This document shows positions 20,172 to 29,346 of a stretch of 64,000 bases of DNA, piece by piece. The DNA is taken from NCBI RefSeq assembly GCF_016722895.1, contig NZ_JAEQNA010000001.1, positions 930,001 through 994,000 on the forward strand, in the 5' to 3' direction. Position numbers and translations under genes: made by a program. Numbering within the stretch: the first letter of the stretch is position 1; each line of letters starts with the position of its first letter. This DNA comes from Ramlibacter aurantiacus (GTDB lineage Bacteria; Pseudomonadota; Gammaproteobacteria; Burkholderiales; Burkholderiaceae_C). Under the pieces are notes generated by a model. It did not search any database. It saw only the letters and a list, made by a program, of their open reading frames with translations, and was not told the DNA's origin.

Positions 20172-22046
20172 GTGAAAAAGAACCATCGTCGACACGCTGT
20201 CGCCCAGTCGGCCGCCCTGGCCCTGGGATTGGGCTCGGCCCTCTTCACGAGCCTCGCCTTGGCGCAGGCGGCGGAACGCGCGATCACCCGGCCCATGCAG
20301 CCCCGCGCGGTCCCCGCACAAGCGTCCAGCGGCCAAGCCGCCACGCCGTCCCCGTCCGGCGACCAGCTTCCGCGGCTGGCCTGCACGTCGGTCACGACCG
20401 GCGATCCGCTCAGCCTGACGCTTGGCAAGTCCCGCCTGGTGCAGCTGCAGCCGCCGGCCATCCGGGTGCTGAGCGGCGGCCGGCTGCCGGGCGCGGCCGG
20501 CTCTCCGATGCAGGCGCCGGCGCCGGTCACGCCGCCTATCCCGGGCATGCCGGCGCCCGGTGCGGCACAGGGCGCCGCTGGCGGCTCCGACGGCGTGGCC
20601 GACACCGAGATCACGCTCCTGAGCCCGACCGAACTGCTGGTCACCGGCCGCCGGCCCGGTTCCGGCAACGTCATCCTGCAGGACCGCGAAGGGCGCTGCG
20701 TCGTGCGCGACATCACGGTGAGCGTCGATCCGCAGACGCTCGAAGGCACGCTGCGCCAACTCATTCCAGGCGAGAGCGGGGTCCGCGTGGCCGCTGCCGA
20801 CAACGCCATCGTCCTGACCGGCACCGTGCGCGATGTCGCGACCCTCGACCAGGTCATGACCTTGGCCGACGTCTATGGCCAGGGCCGCCGCGTCGTGAAC
20901 CTGCTGCGCGTGAGCGCGCCGCAGCAGGTGATGCTGGAAGTGAAGATCGCGGAGGTCAGCAAGACCCTGCTCGATCGCTTCGGGCTGGACTTCTCGCGGA
21001 TGCTGCGCGACGGCCCCCGGTTCTCGGTCATCTCAGGCCTGATCGGCGGCCGGCCTGGCGGCCTCGGCACCGTCCGCCCCCGGCCTGACCGCAATGGCGA
21101 GTTCCGCATTCCCGACAGTTTTCCAGGCGCGGGCTTGATCAACTCGGCCAACAGTGCCGCGCAATACGGCCTGGACATCCAGGCGCAGGACGGGATTTTC
21201 CGCGTGCTGGCCGAGCCCAACATCATGGCCATCAGCGGCCAGTCGGCCAGCTTCCTCTCGGGCGGCAAGATCTTCATTCCCGTCGCGCAAACCGGCACGA
21301 CCGGTGGCGGCGTGACCATCACGCTCGAAGAGAAGGAATTCGGCGTCGGCCTGAAGTTCACGCCCACGGTGCTGGATGGCCGGATCAACCTCAAGGTCAT
21401 CTCCGAAGTGTCGGAGCTGTCGCAGACCGGCACGCCATTCACCACCGTCGGCGGCGTCACCGCGGTCCTGCCCTCCTTGTCGACCCGGCGCGTGGACACC
21501 ACCGTGCAGCTCGCCGACGGCCAGAGCTTCGCGGTCGCGGGCCTGATCCGCAACAACGTCACCGAGGCCCTGGAGAAGCTCCCCGGCCTGGGAGAGGCTC
21601 CGGTGGTCGGCGCGTTGTTCCGCTCCACCGAGTTCCAGAACGACAAGACCGAACTGCTGTTCGTGATCACGCCGCGCCTGGTGACGCCCCTCGCCGGGCC
21701 CGTGCCGCTGCCGACCGACAACCATGTGGTTCCGACCCGTGCCGACGTCATCCTGCGCGGCGCCGCAGAGGGCAGCATGCCCCCTGAGCCGCGGCCGCCC
21801 GCGCAGCCTGCGCCTCGGCCCGTGATGGCGCCTGCGCCGGCCTCACCCATCACACCCGTGCCGGCGATGCCGACCCCGCCGACGACGCCACCGGCCACCC
21901 GCCCCATCAGCCAAGCAGATGAACGGGCGCAGGTCGTCGCCTCGGCGGCCCCGCGGTCCGCCCTGCCCGCCTCACAGCCACTCGCGCCGATCGCTGCCGC
22001 CACGGGCCGCTCGACCGCCGCGGGCGACTGGCCCGACTTTGAATAG
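20172..22046 (+). CDS. cpaC: Tad pilus secretin CpaC/RcpA
   Basis: The 624-residue outer-membrane secretin forms the pore for the Flp pilus. A basic N-terminus and hydrophobic signal segment (about residues 10-35) precede a BON-like/N-domain region and the secretin domain, which includes EVKIAEVSKTLLDRFGLDFS, LAEPNIMAISGQSASFLSGG and the closing LPGLGEAPVVGALFRS...ELLFVITPRLV. The GTG at 20172 follows GGGAG and fits the signal peptide. The C-terminal roughly 100 residues are very rich in Pro and Ala, longer than in most CpaC proteins. The lipoprotein gene 10 bases downstream probably assists its assembly. Confidence 0.93.
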   Translation: MKKNHRRHAVAQSAALALGLGSALFTSLALAQAAERAITRPMQPRAVPAQASSGQAATPSPSGDQLPRLACTSVTTGDPLSLTLGKSRLVQLQPPAIRVLSGGRLPGAAGSPMQAPAPVTPPIPGMPAPGAAQGAAGGSDGVADTEITLLSPTELLVTGRRPGSGNVILQDREGRCVVRDITVSVDPQTLEGTLRQLIPGESGVRVAAADNAIVLTGTVRDVATLDQVMTLADVYGQGRRVVNLLRVSAPQQVMLEVKIAEVSKTLLDRFGLDFSRMLRDGPRFSVISGLIGGRPGGLGTVRPRPDRNGEFRIPDSFPGAGLINSANSAAQYGLDIQAQDGIFRVLAEPNIMAISGQSASFLSGGKIFIPVAQTGTTGGGVTITLEEKEFGVGLKFTPTVLDGRINLKVISEVSELSQTGTPFTTVGGVTAVLPSLSTRRVDTTVQLADGQSFAVAGLIRNNVTEALEKLPGLGEAPVVGALFRSTEFQNDKTELLFVITPRLVTPLAGPVPLPTDNHVVPTRADVILRGAAEGSMPPEPRPPAQPAPRPVMAPAPASPITPVPAMPTPPTTPPATRPISQADERAQVVASAAPRSALPASQPLAPIAAATGRSTAAGDWPDFE

Positions 22047-22056
22047 GGAGACCGCA

Positions 22057-22326
22057 ATGAAGAACGTGACCCTGGTCCTGGCGACGATCCTCCTGGCCGG
22101 CTGCGGATCGATCACGCCGCAGTACGACACCCGCTTCGGTGACGCCGTGCGCCAGGCGCGCATGGCACAGACCTTGAACCCCAACGCCGGAACCACGCCG
22201 GTGGCGGTCGGAACCCTCGACGGCAGGACCGCGCGCGAAGCGTCGGACCGCTACCAGGAAACGTACAAGGCGCCACCGCCGGTGGTGAACGTCATCAACA
22301 TCGGCGGCAGCCTTCGCGGGCAATGA
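22057..22326 (+). CDS. Small lipoprotein of the tad locus, CpaD-like C-terminus
   Basis: This 89-residue protein has a signal peptide ending in a lipobox, LLAGC with the lipidated C16. After it the sequence is short and polar and includes DGRTAREASDRYQETYK, which resembles the C-terminal segment seen in CpaD-type pilus lipoproteins (typically about 200 residues). It follows cpaC by 10 bases with AGGGAG before the ATG, and precedes the pilin gene. It may be a minimal CpaD or a pilotin for the secretin. That role is inferred from position, lipidation and one short motif. Confidence 0.6.
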   Translation: MKNVTLVLATILLAGCGSITPQYDTRFGDAVRQARMAQTLNPNAGTTPVAVGTLDGRTAREASDRYQETYKAPPPVVNVINIGGSLRGQ

Positions 22327-22439
22327 CTGCAATGCAGCCGCCCATCATGGACTTGATCCAGAAAGGAGAGGGGACGATGACCTGAACCATGACCATCTCC
22401 AATCCGCCTCTTTCTTTTTTTGTTCGAAAGGTGAATTCC

Positions 22440-22634
22440 ATGACCAAGCTCATCGACTACATGAAGTCTTTCATCAGCGAGGACGACGGCGCCCAGGTGA
22501 TCGAGTACGCGCTGATCATCGCGGTGGTGTCCATCACCCTGGTGATCGCGTTGCGCGGCCTGACCAGCGGCACCGGGTTCAACACCTTCATCGCCCGCGT
22601 CACCACGTGCCTGACGACGAGCAACTGCACCTGA
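22440..22634 (+). CDS. flp: Flp-type pilin (first copy)
   Basis: The product is a 64-residue Flp pilin. The leader ends at G17 and the mature protein starts AQVIEYALIIA, with glutamate at +5 and the following hydrophobic helix, the class IVb Flp pattern cut by CpaA. The ATG at 22440 has AAAGG upstream. The C-terminus carries two cysteines (TTCLTTSNC), which could form a disulphide. A strong inverted repeat follows the stop, separating this gene from the rest of the operon. Confidence 0.92.
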   Translation: MTKLIDYMKSFISEDDGAQVIEYALIIAVVSITLVIALRGLTSGTGFNTFIARVTTCLTTSNCT

Positions 22635-22644
22635 TGTTCCACCC

Positions 22645-22671
22645 GGCGGGCCTTCCCCGGGAAGGCCCGCC
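22645..22671. promoter_or_regulatory. 12-bp perfect hairpin after flp
   Basis: GGCGGGCCTTCC (22645-22656) and its complement GGAAGGCCCGCC (22660-22671) form a GC-rich hairpin with a 3-base loop just after the flp stop. There is no T tract, so it is more likely an mRNA stabiliser or attenuator that lets pilin be made in excess than a full terminator. Confidence 0.55.
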
Positions 22672-22689
22672 TTCTGCGGAGCTTTGACC

Positions 22690-23979
22690 ATGCACAACAT
22701 CGTCCAAAGGAAGGGCCAGCGCGGCGCGGTGATTGTCACCGTCTGCCTCATGCTGCTGTTCCTGCTCGGCTTCATGGGCATCGCCCTGGACCTGAGCCGA
22801 ATGTTCATCGTCAAGACGGAACTGCAGACCGCCATGGACAGTTGCGCCCTTGCGGCCGCACAGGAACTCGATGGCGAGAACACGGCCATCACGCGGGCAC
22901 GCAGCGCCGGCATGACCGCCGGCAACCTCAATCGGGTGAATCTGCAGTCCGGCACCTGGGATGCCCAGGGGCAGATCGTCGCTGGCGACATCACCTTCCG
23001 TGACCAGAACTTCAACCCCACCACGGATCCGGTGGTCGCCAACTACGCCGAGTGCGTCCATACACAGCCGGCGATCCGACGGTGGCTGTTGTCCGCCCTG
23101 GGGGCGTTCTCGGGTGACACGACGCTGTACCCCGCCACCGGCAACGTGTGGGCCCGCGCCGTGGCCACCCGCGGCAGTTCGCAAACCAACTGCCCCATCC
23201 CGCTGGCGCTGCGCCCGAAGACGCCGAATGCTCCCGCGCCAAACTTTGGCTACTCCCCCGGCGAGTGGGTCACCCTGCTCATGGGTCCTGGCCAGGCCAC
23301 CAGTGGGTATATCGGCTGGGCCAACCTGGATGGCTCAAACAGCGCGGCGGAAACCGAACGTGAACTCAGTGACGGCGCCTGCGGCACGGAGGTGGGCGAT
23401 TCCCTCGGCACGCCTGGTGTGCAGGCCTCCGTGGTGGACGTGTGGAACGCGCGCTTCGGCCTCTATCGCAATGTGGGCAACCCAGCCGACGAGCGCCCGG
23501 ATCGCACCGGCTACTCGTACACCACCACCAACTGGCCGAGCGGCGCCAGTGCCTACAACGGCCCGACGCCTGCCGGCGCCCATCCGACCGCCGCCAACTT
23601 CGTCACCAAGCGCGATGCCTATGCCTCCTGCGCTGACTCGGGCACGCAGATGAACGGCCCCAACGGCTGCGCCAGCATCATCGGCTACAGCATCGGCGGC
23701 GGTTTCAACCAGATCGTGCCGCCCGGTGCCAATGTGCAGGGCGGCCATTGGCAGTACGGCATCAACCGCCGCATTGCCCTGGTGCCGGTCACGAACACCT
23801 ACCCCGGCTCGGTCGAGGACTATGCCTGCATGTTGATGCTGCAGCCTCTGAGCATTCCGATGCAGCCCAGCATCCAGCTCGAATTCCTGGGACGCGCCGG
23901 CGAGCCCGGCAGCCCCTGCGTGACCAACGGCCTGCCCGGCGGCGCCGCCGGCCCGCTGGTCCCCATGCTCGTGAGGTGA
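22690..23979 (+). CDS. TadG-like pilus assembly protein (Tad domain)
   Basis: This 429-residue protein starts with a TadE/TadG-like N-terminus: RGAVIVTVCLMLLFLLGF membrane segment followed by IALDLSRMFIVKTELQTAMDSCALAAAQEL, the signature of Tad proteins. The long exported part is rich in Asn, Gly, Thr and Pro, contains several Cys residues, and lacks an obvious MIDAS von Willebrand motif. It probably sits in the inner membrane with a large periplasmic domain that assists pilus assembly. The ATG at 22690 was chosen over a TTG two codons earlier. Confidence 0.8.
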   Translation: MHNIVQRKGQRGAVIVTVCLMLLFLLGFMGIALDLSRMFIVKTELQTAMDSCALAAAQELDGENTAITRARSAGMTAGNLNRVNLQSGTWDAQGQIVAGDITFRDQNFNPTTDPVVANYAECVHTQPAIRRWLLSALGAFSGDTTLYPATGNVWARAVATRGSSQTNCPIPLALRPKTPNAPAPNFGYSPGEWVTLLMGPGQATSGYIGWANLDGSNSAAETERELSDGACGTEVGDSLGTPGVQASVVDVWNARFGLYRNVGNPADERPDRTGYSYTTTNWPSGASAYNGPTPAGAHPTAANFVTKRDAYASCADSGTQMNGPNGCASIIGYSIGGGFNQIVPPGANVQGGHWQYGINRRIALVPVTNTYPGSVEDYACMLMLQPLSIPMQPSIQLEFLGRAGEPGSPCVTNGLPGGAAGPLVPMLVR

Positions 23980-23983
23980 CGCG

Positions 23984-24430
23984 ATGAACGCGATGAAATC
24001 CATCAAGCAGCATCAGGCGGGCGTGGCCCTGGTGGAGTTCGCCCTTATCCTGCCGCTGCTCCTGATCCTGAGCTTCGCCACGGTGGAGTTCGGCCGCGCC
24101 CTGTACCAGTTCAACACGGTGGCGAAGTCGGTGCGCGATGCGGTGCGCTACCTCAGCGTGCAGCCGGCCGGCACCCACCTCACCGAGGCGGCCAACCTGG
24201 TGGTCTACGGCAACACCGCCGGCACCGGCACGCCCGTTGCGCCCGGCCTCACCACATCACATGTGCAGCCCCCGTCGTGGCAGACCGTCGGCACGGCGCC
24301 GGCCATGAGCGTCGTGACCGTCAGCGTCAGCGGCTACGGCTTCCAGTCCATGTTCACCAGCGTGTTCGGCCTGTCCTTCGGCCCGTTCACCTATTCCGAT
24401 ATCCGCGCGACCATGAGGAGCCACCTGTGA
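23984..24430 (+). CDS. TadE-like pseudopilin
   Basis: The product has 148 residues. An N-terminal helix with the TadE pattern (QAGVALVEFALILPLLLILSF) is followed by EFGRALYQFNTVAKSVRDAVRYL. TadE and TadF are pseudopilins processed by the same peptidase as Flp and needed for pilus assembly. A second in-frame ATG lies at 23993. It starts 5 bases after tadG and overlaps the next TadE-like gene by 4 bases. Confidence 0.88.
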   Translation: MNAMKSIKQHQAGVALVEFALILPLLLILSFATVEFGRALYQFNTVAKSVRDAVRYLSVQPAGTHLTEAANLVVYGNTAGTGTPVAPGLTTSHVQPPSWQTVGTAPAMSVVTVSVSGYGFQSMFTSVFGLSFGPFTYSDIRATMRSHL

Positions 24431-24861
24431 AACGCCATCAACGGGGCGCGACCGCCGTGGAATTCGCGCTGGCCTTCCTCCTCTTTCTCACCTTCACCCT
24501 GGCGGTGGTGGATTTCAGCCGGATGCTGTTCACCTGGAATGCGGTGAACGAAGCCACCCGGGCCGGTGCCCGCTATGCGGCCGTCTGCCACGACGGGGTC
24601 AGTGCCACCACGCCGGTGCTGGCCCGCATGCAAGGCATGGTGCCGGCGATCCAGGCGATCGACCTCCAATGGCAGCCGACCGGCTGCACGGTGTCTACCT
24701 GCGAAAGCCTCACCCTCAGCGTGTCGAACCTGCAGTACCGATGGATCTCACCGATCGCCGGCATCGCGTCGATCGCGCCGATTCCAATGCCGACCTTCTC
24801 GACGTCACTCGTCCGGGAGGCCATGCGGCGCGACCCGATCGCGGCCGCGGCCGCCTGCTGA
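24427..24861 (+). CDS. TadE/TadF-like pseudopilin, second
   Basis: This 144-residue protein has the same N-terminal layout as the preceding gene: RGATAVEFALAFLLFLTF, then DFSRMLFTWNAVNEATRAGARYA. The two are paralogues and may form the TadE/TadF pair. The GTG at 24427 overlaps the stop of the previous gene (GTGA), indicating translational coupling. Three cysteines occur in the exported part. Confidence 0.87.
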   Translation: MKRHQRGATAVEFALAFLLFLTFTLAVVDFSRMLFTWNAVNEATRAGARYAAVCHDGVSATTPVLARMQGMVPAIQAIDLQWQPTGCTVSTCESLTLSVSNLQYRWISPIAGIASIAPIPMPTFSTSLVREAMRRDPIAAAAAC

Positions 24862-24880
24862 TACCCGCCCAAGGCAAGCC

Positions 24881-26029
24881 ATGAAAATCGCCGTCATTTC
24901 CCCGAGCCCTGCGCACCTGCAGGAGATCGCCCGCATCGTGGGGGGCTCTTCCCATACGGTCCTGACCTTCGAAGGTGGCAAGACCCGCGTGCGCGAAGTC
25001 GCCGAGCGCGACCACCCGGACATGATGCTGGTCGACGGCATCTGCCGCGACTCGCAGGAATTGGCGCAGATCGAGTGGGCGACCGCCCACCAGCCGACCA
25101 TGGCCGTGGTCCTGATGTGCTCCAGCCATACGCCCGAGTTCCTGCTCGGGGCCATGCGCGCGGGCGTTCGCGAAGTGCTGCCCTCGCCCGCCAGCGCCGA
25201 CGCCATCCTGGGCGCCGTGGACCGCGTGTCCGCCAAGATCAAGCAGTCGCCGTCCCGGCGCGGCCGGGTGCTGGGCTTCATGAATTGCAAGGGTGGCGCC
25301 GGCGCCACCTTCTTGTCGGTCAACCTCGGCTGGCACCTGGCGCAGGCCGGCAAGGTGCTGCTGCTGGACCTCAACCTCCAGTTCGGGGATGCGGTGTCGC
25401 TGGTACACGATGGCAAGCCGCCCACCACCATCGCAGACGTGGCCCGCGACATCAGTCGCCTCGACATCGAGCTGCTCAACGCCAGCTGCCTGAAGATCTC
25501 CGAGGGCTTCAGCCTGCTGCCCGCGCCAGACGACCTGGCCCTGGCCTCGGAGGTTCGCCCGGACCATATCCAGGCCATCCTGGAGCTTGCGGGCACCCAC
25601 TACGACTTCGTGCTGCTCGACCTGCCGCGACACCTCGATCCCCTGAGCATCACCGCGCTCGACCGGGCCGATCGCGTCTTCTGCGTGCTGCAGTCGGCGC
25701 TGCCCGACCTGCGCAATGCCAACCGGCTGGTCAAGGCCTTCCATGCCCTGGGCTATCCGGACGAAAAGCTGGAAGTGATCGTGAACCGCTTCGAGAAGTC
25801 CGGCGAGATCGGCATCGAGCAGGTCCAGCGCGCCGTCCCCGGCCTGCGCGTGCACACCATCTCCAACGCCTGGCGCGACGTGAGCAACTCCATCAACCAG
25901 GGCGACCCGCTGGCGAAGTCGCAGCGCGGACCGGTGGTCCGCCAGCTGGCCGAGATGGCCCGGGCGCTCACTCCGAAATCCGACGATCCACAGCGCGGCC
26001 TGCTCGGCCGACTTTTCAGGAGGGCTTGA
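24881..26029 (+). CDS. cpaE: Pilus localisation ATPase CpaE/TadZ
   Basis: The product has 382 residues: an N-terminal receiver-like domain (about 1-120, without full phosphorylation motif) and a MinD/ParA-type ATPase with a deviant Walker A K137-GGAGAT (CKGGAGATFLS) and LLLDLNLQFGDAVSLV. CpaE/TadZ places the pilus machine at its cellular site. The ATG at 24881 is preceded by AAGG and fits the family N-terminus; a much longer frame upstream is a composition artefact overlapping the TadE gene. It is followed one base later by the cpaF start. Confidence 0.92.
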   Translation: MKIAVISPSPAHLQEIARIVGGSSHTVLTFEGGKTRVREVAERDHPDMMLVDGICRDSQELAQIEWATAHQPTMAVVLMCSSHTPEFLLGAMRAGVREVLPSPASADAILGAVDRVSAKIKQSPSRRGRVLGFMNCKGGAGATFLSVNLGWHLAQAGKVLLLDLNLQFGDAVSLVHDGKPPTTIADVARDISRLDIELLNASCLKISEGFSLLPAPDDLALASEVRPDHIQAILELAGTHYDFVLLDLPRHLDPLSITALDRADRVFCVLQSALPDLRNANRLVKAFHALGYPDEKLEVIVNRFEKSGEIGIEQVQRAVPGLRVHTISNAWRDVSNSINQGDPLAKSQRGPVVRQLAEMARALTPKSDDPQRGLLGRLFRRA

Positions 26030-26030
26030 C

Positions 26031-27428
26031 GTGATTCCCATTCAGACCAAGGAGCACCGCGACATCGAAGCCGCGATGGTCCTGCGTGCCCGGCTCAACG
26101 GCACGCCCGGAGAAGGTGCGCAGCGTTCCGCCCCCGCCACCGGGAATGCCGAAGCCTACAAATCACTCAAGGGCAGCATCCATTTGAAGCTGCTGGACAA
26201 GTTCGACCTTGCCGCCCTCGAATCGCTGTCGCCGGAAGCGCTGCGCCAGGAGATCGCGTCCATGGTCGAGCGCCTGCTCCAGGAGGAGACGGCCGTCATC
26301 AACGGCGCCGAGCGCAGCACCTTGATCCGCGACATCCAGCACGAAATGCTGGGCTTCGGCCCCTTGGAGCTGCTGATGGCCGACCCGGCGGTATCCGACA
26401 TCCTGGTCAACTCCTGGCGGCAGATCTACGTGGAACGGCGTGGGCGCCTGGAGCTGACCCCGGTCACCTTCAGCGACGAGAAGCACCTGCTGCGAATCAT
26501 CGACAAGATCGTCTCGCTGGTGGGCCGACGCATCGACGAATCCAGCCCCATGGTGGACGCCCGCCTGCCGGACGGCTCACGCGTCAACGCGGTGATTCCG
26601 CCGGTGGCCATCGACGGCCCGATGATGTCCATCCGGCGCTTCGCCAAGGTGCCGCTGAAGATGGAGAACCTGACGGGCGAACCGCTCAAGACCCTCACGC
26701 CCGAAATGGCCCTGCTGCTGCAGGGGCTGGTGAAAGCGAAGTTGAACGTGCTGATCTCCGGCGGCACCGGCGCCGGCAAGACCACGCTGCTGAACATCCT
26801 GTCCGGCTACATCCCGGAATACGAGCGGGTGGTGACCATCGAAGACGCCGCCGAACTGCAGATGCAGCAACCGCACGTGATCCGCATGGAAACCCGGCCC
26901 ATGAACATCGAGGGCAAGGGTGAGATCAACCAGCGGGCGCTGGTTCGCAATGCCCTGCGCATGCGGCCGGACCGCATCATCATCGGCGAGGTGCGCGGCG
27001 CGGAAGCCTTCGACATGCTGCAGGCGATGAACACCGGCCACGAAGGCTCGCTCACCACCATCCACGCCAACACCCCGCGTGACGCGTTGGCCAGGCTCGA
27101 GAACATGGTGGGCATGGCCAACATGAGCCTGCCGCACAAGGCGGCTCGGCAGCAGATCTCGTCGGCGCTGAGCGTGATCGTGCAGGTGCTGCGGCTGGTC
27201 GATGGGCGGCGCAAGGTCACCAGCATCCAGGAGATCACCGGCATGGAAGGTGACGTGGTGACCACGCAGGAGATCTTCACCTTCAAGCAGGTCGGCATCG
27301 GCGCCGATGGCATCGTGCAGGGCCACTTCCAGGCCACGGGGATCCGGCCCAAGTTCTCGGACCGGCTGCGGGCGTTCGGCGTTCAGCTGCCGGAAGGCCT
27401 GTTCGACCCGGCTCGCCAATACCAGTGA
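26031..27428 (+). CDS. cpaF: Pilus assembly ATPase CpaF/TadA
   Basis: This 465-residue type II/IV secretion ATPase powers Flp pilus extension, and in Tad systems also retraction. The Walker A motif GGTGAGKTT lies near residues 244-252, followed by the Asp box ([15 protein letters not shown]) and the Walker B/His-box region ([37 protein letters not shown]). The GTG at 26031 follows AGGAGGG in the end of cpaE. Length and motifs are complete. Confidence 0.95.
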   Translation: MIPIQTKEHRDIEAAMVLRARLNGTPGEGAQRSAPATGNAEAYKSLKGSIHLKLLDKFDLAALESLSPEALRQEIASMVERLLQEETAVINGAERSTLIRDIQHEMLGFGPLELLMADPAVSDILVNSWRQIYVERRGRLELTPVTFSDEKHLLRIIDKIVSLVGRRIDESSPMVDARLPDGSRVNAVIPPVAIDGPMMSIRRFAKVPLKMENLTGEPLKTLTPEMALLLQGLVKAKLNVLISGGTGAGKTTLLNILSGYIPEYERVVTIEDAAELQMQQPHVIRMETRPMNIEGKGEINQRALVRNALRMRPDRIIIGEVRGAEAFDMLQAMNTGHEGSLTTIHANTPRDALARLENMVGMANMSLPHKAARQQISSALSVIVQVLRLVDGRRKVTSIQEITGMEGDVVTTQEIFTFKQVGIGADGIVQGHFQATGIRPKFSDRLRAFGVQLPEGLFDPARQYQ

Positions 27429-27439
27429 GGGAGCCGGCC

Positions 27440-28420
27440 ATGCAGATCTTCGGTGTCAATCAGTTCCTGGTGTTCCTGGTCCTGGCCTTCGTGACGGTGC
27501 TGCTGCTGCTGGAGGGGCTGTACCTGCTGTGGCTCGGCTGGCGTGGCCCCGAAGCCATGCGCATGAAAAGGCGCCTGGGCACGTTCACCACCGCCGCCAC
27601 GCCCTTGTCGGTCCTGCGGCAACGGCTGGGGCGTGATGATTCGACGCTCGGCCGGGTGCTGGACAAGGTGCCGGGCCGCAACGGGCTTGAACACATGGTC
27701 ATGCAGTCCGGCCTCGAGTGGCCCGTTTCAGGCGTGATCGTGGGCTGCATCGCACTGGGCTTGTTCGCGTTCGCGGGGCTGCTGGACGTGCATTTCCTCA
27801 CCACCTGGATGGTCCTGCTGCTGGCGGTGGCCATCGGCCTGCTGCCCATCGGCTACGTCGCGATGCAGCGCAACCGGCGCATGGCCCGGCTGGGCCGCCA
27901 GCTACCCGATGCGCTGGACCTGATCACGCGGGCCTTGCGGGCCGGCCATGCGTTCACCGCGGGACTCAAGATGGCTGGCGACGAGATGCCACAACCCATC
28001 GCTGGCGAGTTGAAGGCCGTGCACGAGGAAATCAGCTTCGGCGTGTCGTTGCAGCAGGCGCTGACGCACCTGTGCGAGCGCGTCCCCCTGACCGACGTGC
28101 GCTACTTCACGGTGGCGGTCCTGATCCAGCGCGAATCGGGCGGCAACCTCACCGAGATCCTGACCGACCTGAGCGCCCTGATCCGGCAGCGCGCGAAGCT
28201 GATCGCGCGCGTGCGGGTGTTGTCCTCCGAAGGCCGGCTCTCCGCCTGGATCCTCGGCTTGATGCCCTTTGCGCTGGGCGGGGTGATGACCCTGCTGAAT
28301 TACGACTTCATGAGCTTGCTGTGGACCGACCCCATCGGCGTGACCCTGATCCGGGTCATGCTGGCGCTGATGGTCATGGGCGCGTTCCTGCTGGCCAAGA
28401 TTTCCAAGATCCGCGTCTGA
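27440..28420 (+). CDS. tadB: Pilus inner-membrane platform protein TadB
   Basis: The product has 326 residues, two N-terminal and two C-terminal membrane segments, and a T2SS-F domain between (PDALDLITRALRAGHAFTAGLKM, ERVPLTDVRYFTVAVLIQRESGGNL). TadB and TadC together form the platform on which CpaF acts. I chose the ATG at 27440 because GAGGGA lies 7 bases upstream; a GTG at 27425 overlapping the cpaF stop is less likely. Confidence 0.92.
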   Translation: MQIFGVNQFLVFLVLAFVTVLLLLEGLYLLWLGWRGPEAMRMKRRLGTFTTAATPLSVLRQRLGRDDSTLGRVLDKVPGRNGLEHMVMQSGLEWPVSGVIVGCIALGLFAFAGLLDVHFLTTWMVLLLAVAIGLLPIGYVAMQRNRRMARLGRQLPDALDLITRALRAGHAFTAGLKMAGDEMPQPIAGELKAVHEEISFGVSLQQALTHLCERVPLTDVRYFTVAVLIQRESGGNLTEILTDLSALIRQRAKLIARVRVLSSEGRLSAWILGLMPFALGGVMTLLNYDFMSLLWTDPIGVTLIRVMLALMVMGAFLLAKISKIRV

Positions 28421-28430
28421 GGAGACTGCC

Positions 28431-29333
28431 GTGCTGCTGCTTTCACTCCTGGTCTTCCTGTGCACCAGCCTGATTCTTGTTTCGGGGTACATGCTCTTCG
28501 CGCCCAACCGGTCCGATCAACGACTGCGTGAGCTCACCGGCGCTCAACGGGAGGCGGGATGGACCGAGGCCATGACGAAGGTCGCAGCCCCGCTGGCTCG
28601 CCTGTCGGTTCCAGAGGGATCGTGGGAGACCTCCCCGCTGCGCATCCGCTTCCTCAATGCCGGCATCCGGCGCGAGGACGCGCGCGTCATGTACTTTGCC
28701 GCCAAGACCGTGCTGCCCCTGGTGCTCGCGCTGCTGGTGTTCACGACCATGAGCGCCCTCGGCTTCGGCTACGACCTGCCGCTGCTGCTGAACGTGCTGC
28801 TGGCCGCGCTGGTCGGCTGCTACCTGCCAAACGGCATCCTGTCCGTCATGCGGCGCCGGCGCCAACGCGAGATCTTCGAGTCTTTTCCCGATGCCGCGGA
28901 CCTGCTCCTGGTCTGTGTAGAGGCCGGCCTGGGCCTGGACTCCGCCATGGCCAAGGTGGCCGACGAGATACGCCGCAAGAGCCCGGCCCTCGCCGACGAA
29001 CTGCACCTGACCAACCTCGAGTTGCGCGCCGGCGCCACGCGTGAACAGACCCTGCGCAACCTGGCGCTGCGAACCGGCGTCGAGGAAGTGGTGACCTTCG
29101 CCACCATGCTCACCCAGGCCGATAAGTTCGGCACCAGCATCGGCGACTCGCTGCGCGTGTTCTCGGACGACTTGCGCTACAAGCGCCAGGTCATGGCCGA
29201 GGAGCGCGCGGCCAAGATCCCCGTGAAGATGCTGTTTCCCCTGGTGCTGTTCATCTTCCCGTCGATCATCGCGGTGATCCTTGGACCGGCGGCGATCCAG
29301 ATCATCCGCACGCTGATGCCGATGCTTCAATAG
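28431..29333 (+). CDS. tadC: Pilus inner-membrane platform protein TadC
   Basis: This 300-residue partner of TadB has N-terminal membrane helices and a T2SS-F domain (FPDAADLLLVCVEAGLGLDSAM, GVEEVVTFATMLTQADKFGTSI). GAGGAG lies just upstream of the GTG at 28431. It is the last core tad gene before a block of sugar-related genes in the same direction, starting only 13 bases after its stop. Confidence 0.92.
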   Translation: MLLLSLLVFLCTSLILVSGYMLFAPNRSDQRLRELTGAQREAGWTEAMTKVAAPLARLSVPEGSWETSPLRIRFLNAGIRREDARVMYFAAKTVLPLVLALLVFTTMSALGFGYDLPLLLNVLLAALVGCYLPNGILSVMRRRRQREIFESFPDAADLLLVCVEAGLGLDSAMAKVADEIRRKSPALADELHLTNLELRAGATREQTLRNLALRTGVEEVVTFATMLTQADKFGTSIGDSLRVFSDDLRYKRQVMAEERAAKIPVKMLFPLVLFIFPSIIAVILGPAAIQIIRTLMPMLQ

Positions 29334-29346
29334 GAGAGCCCTTCCG

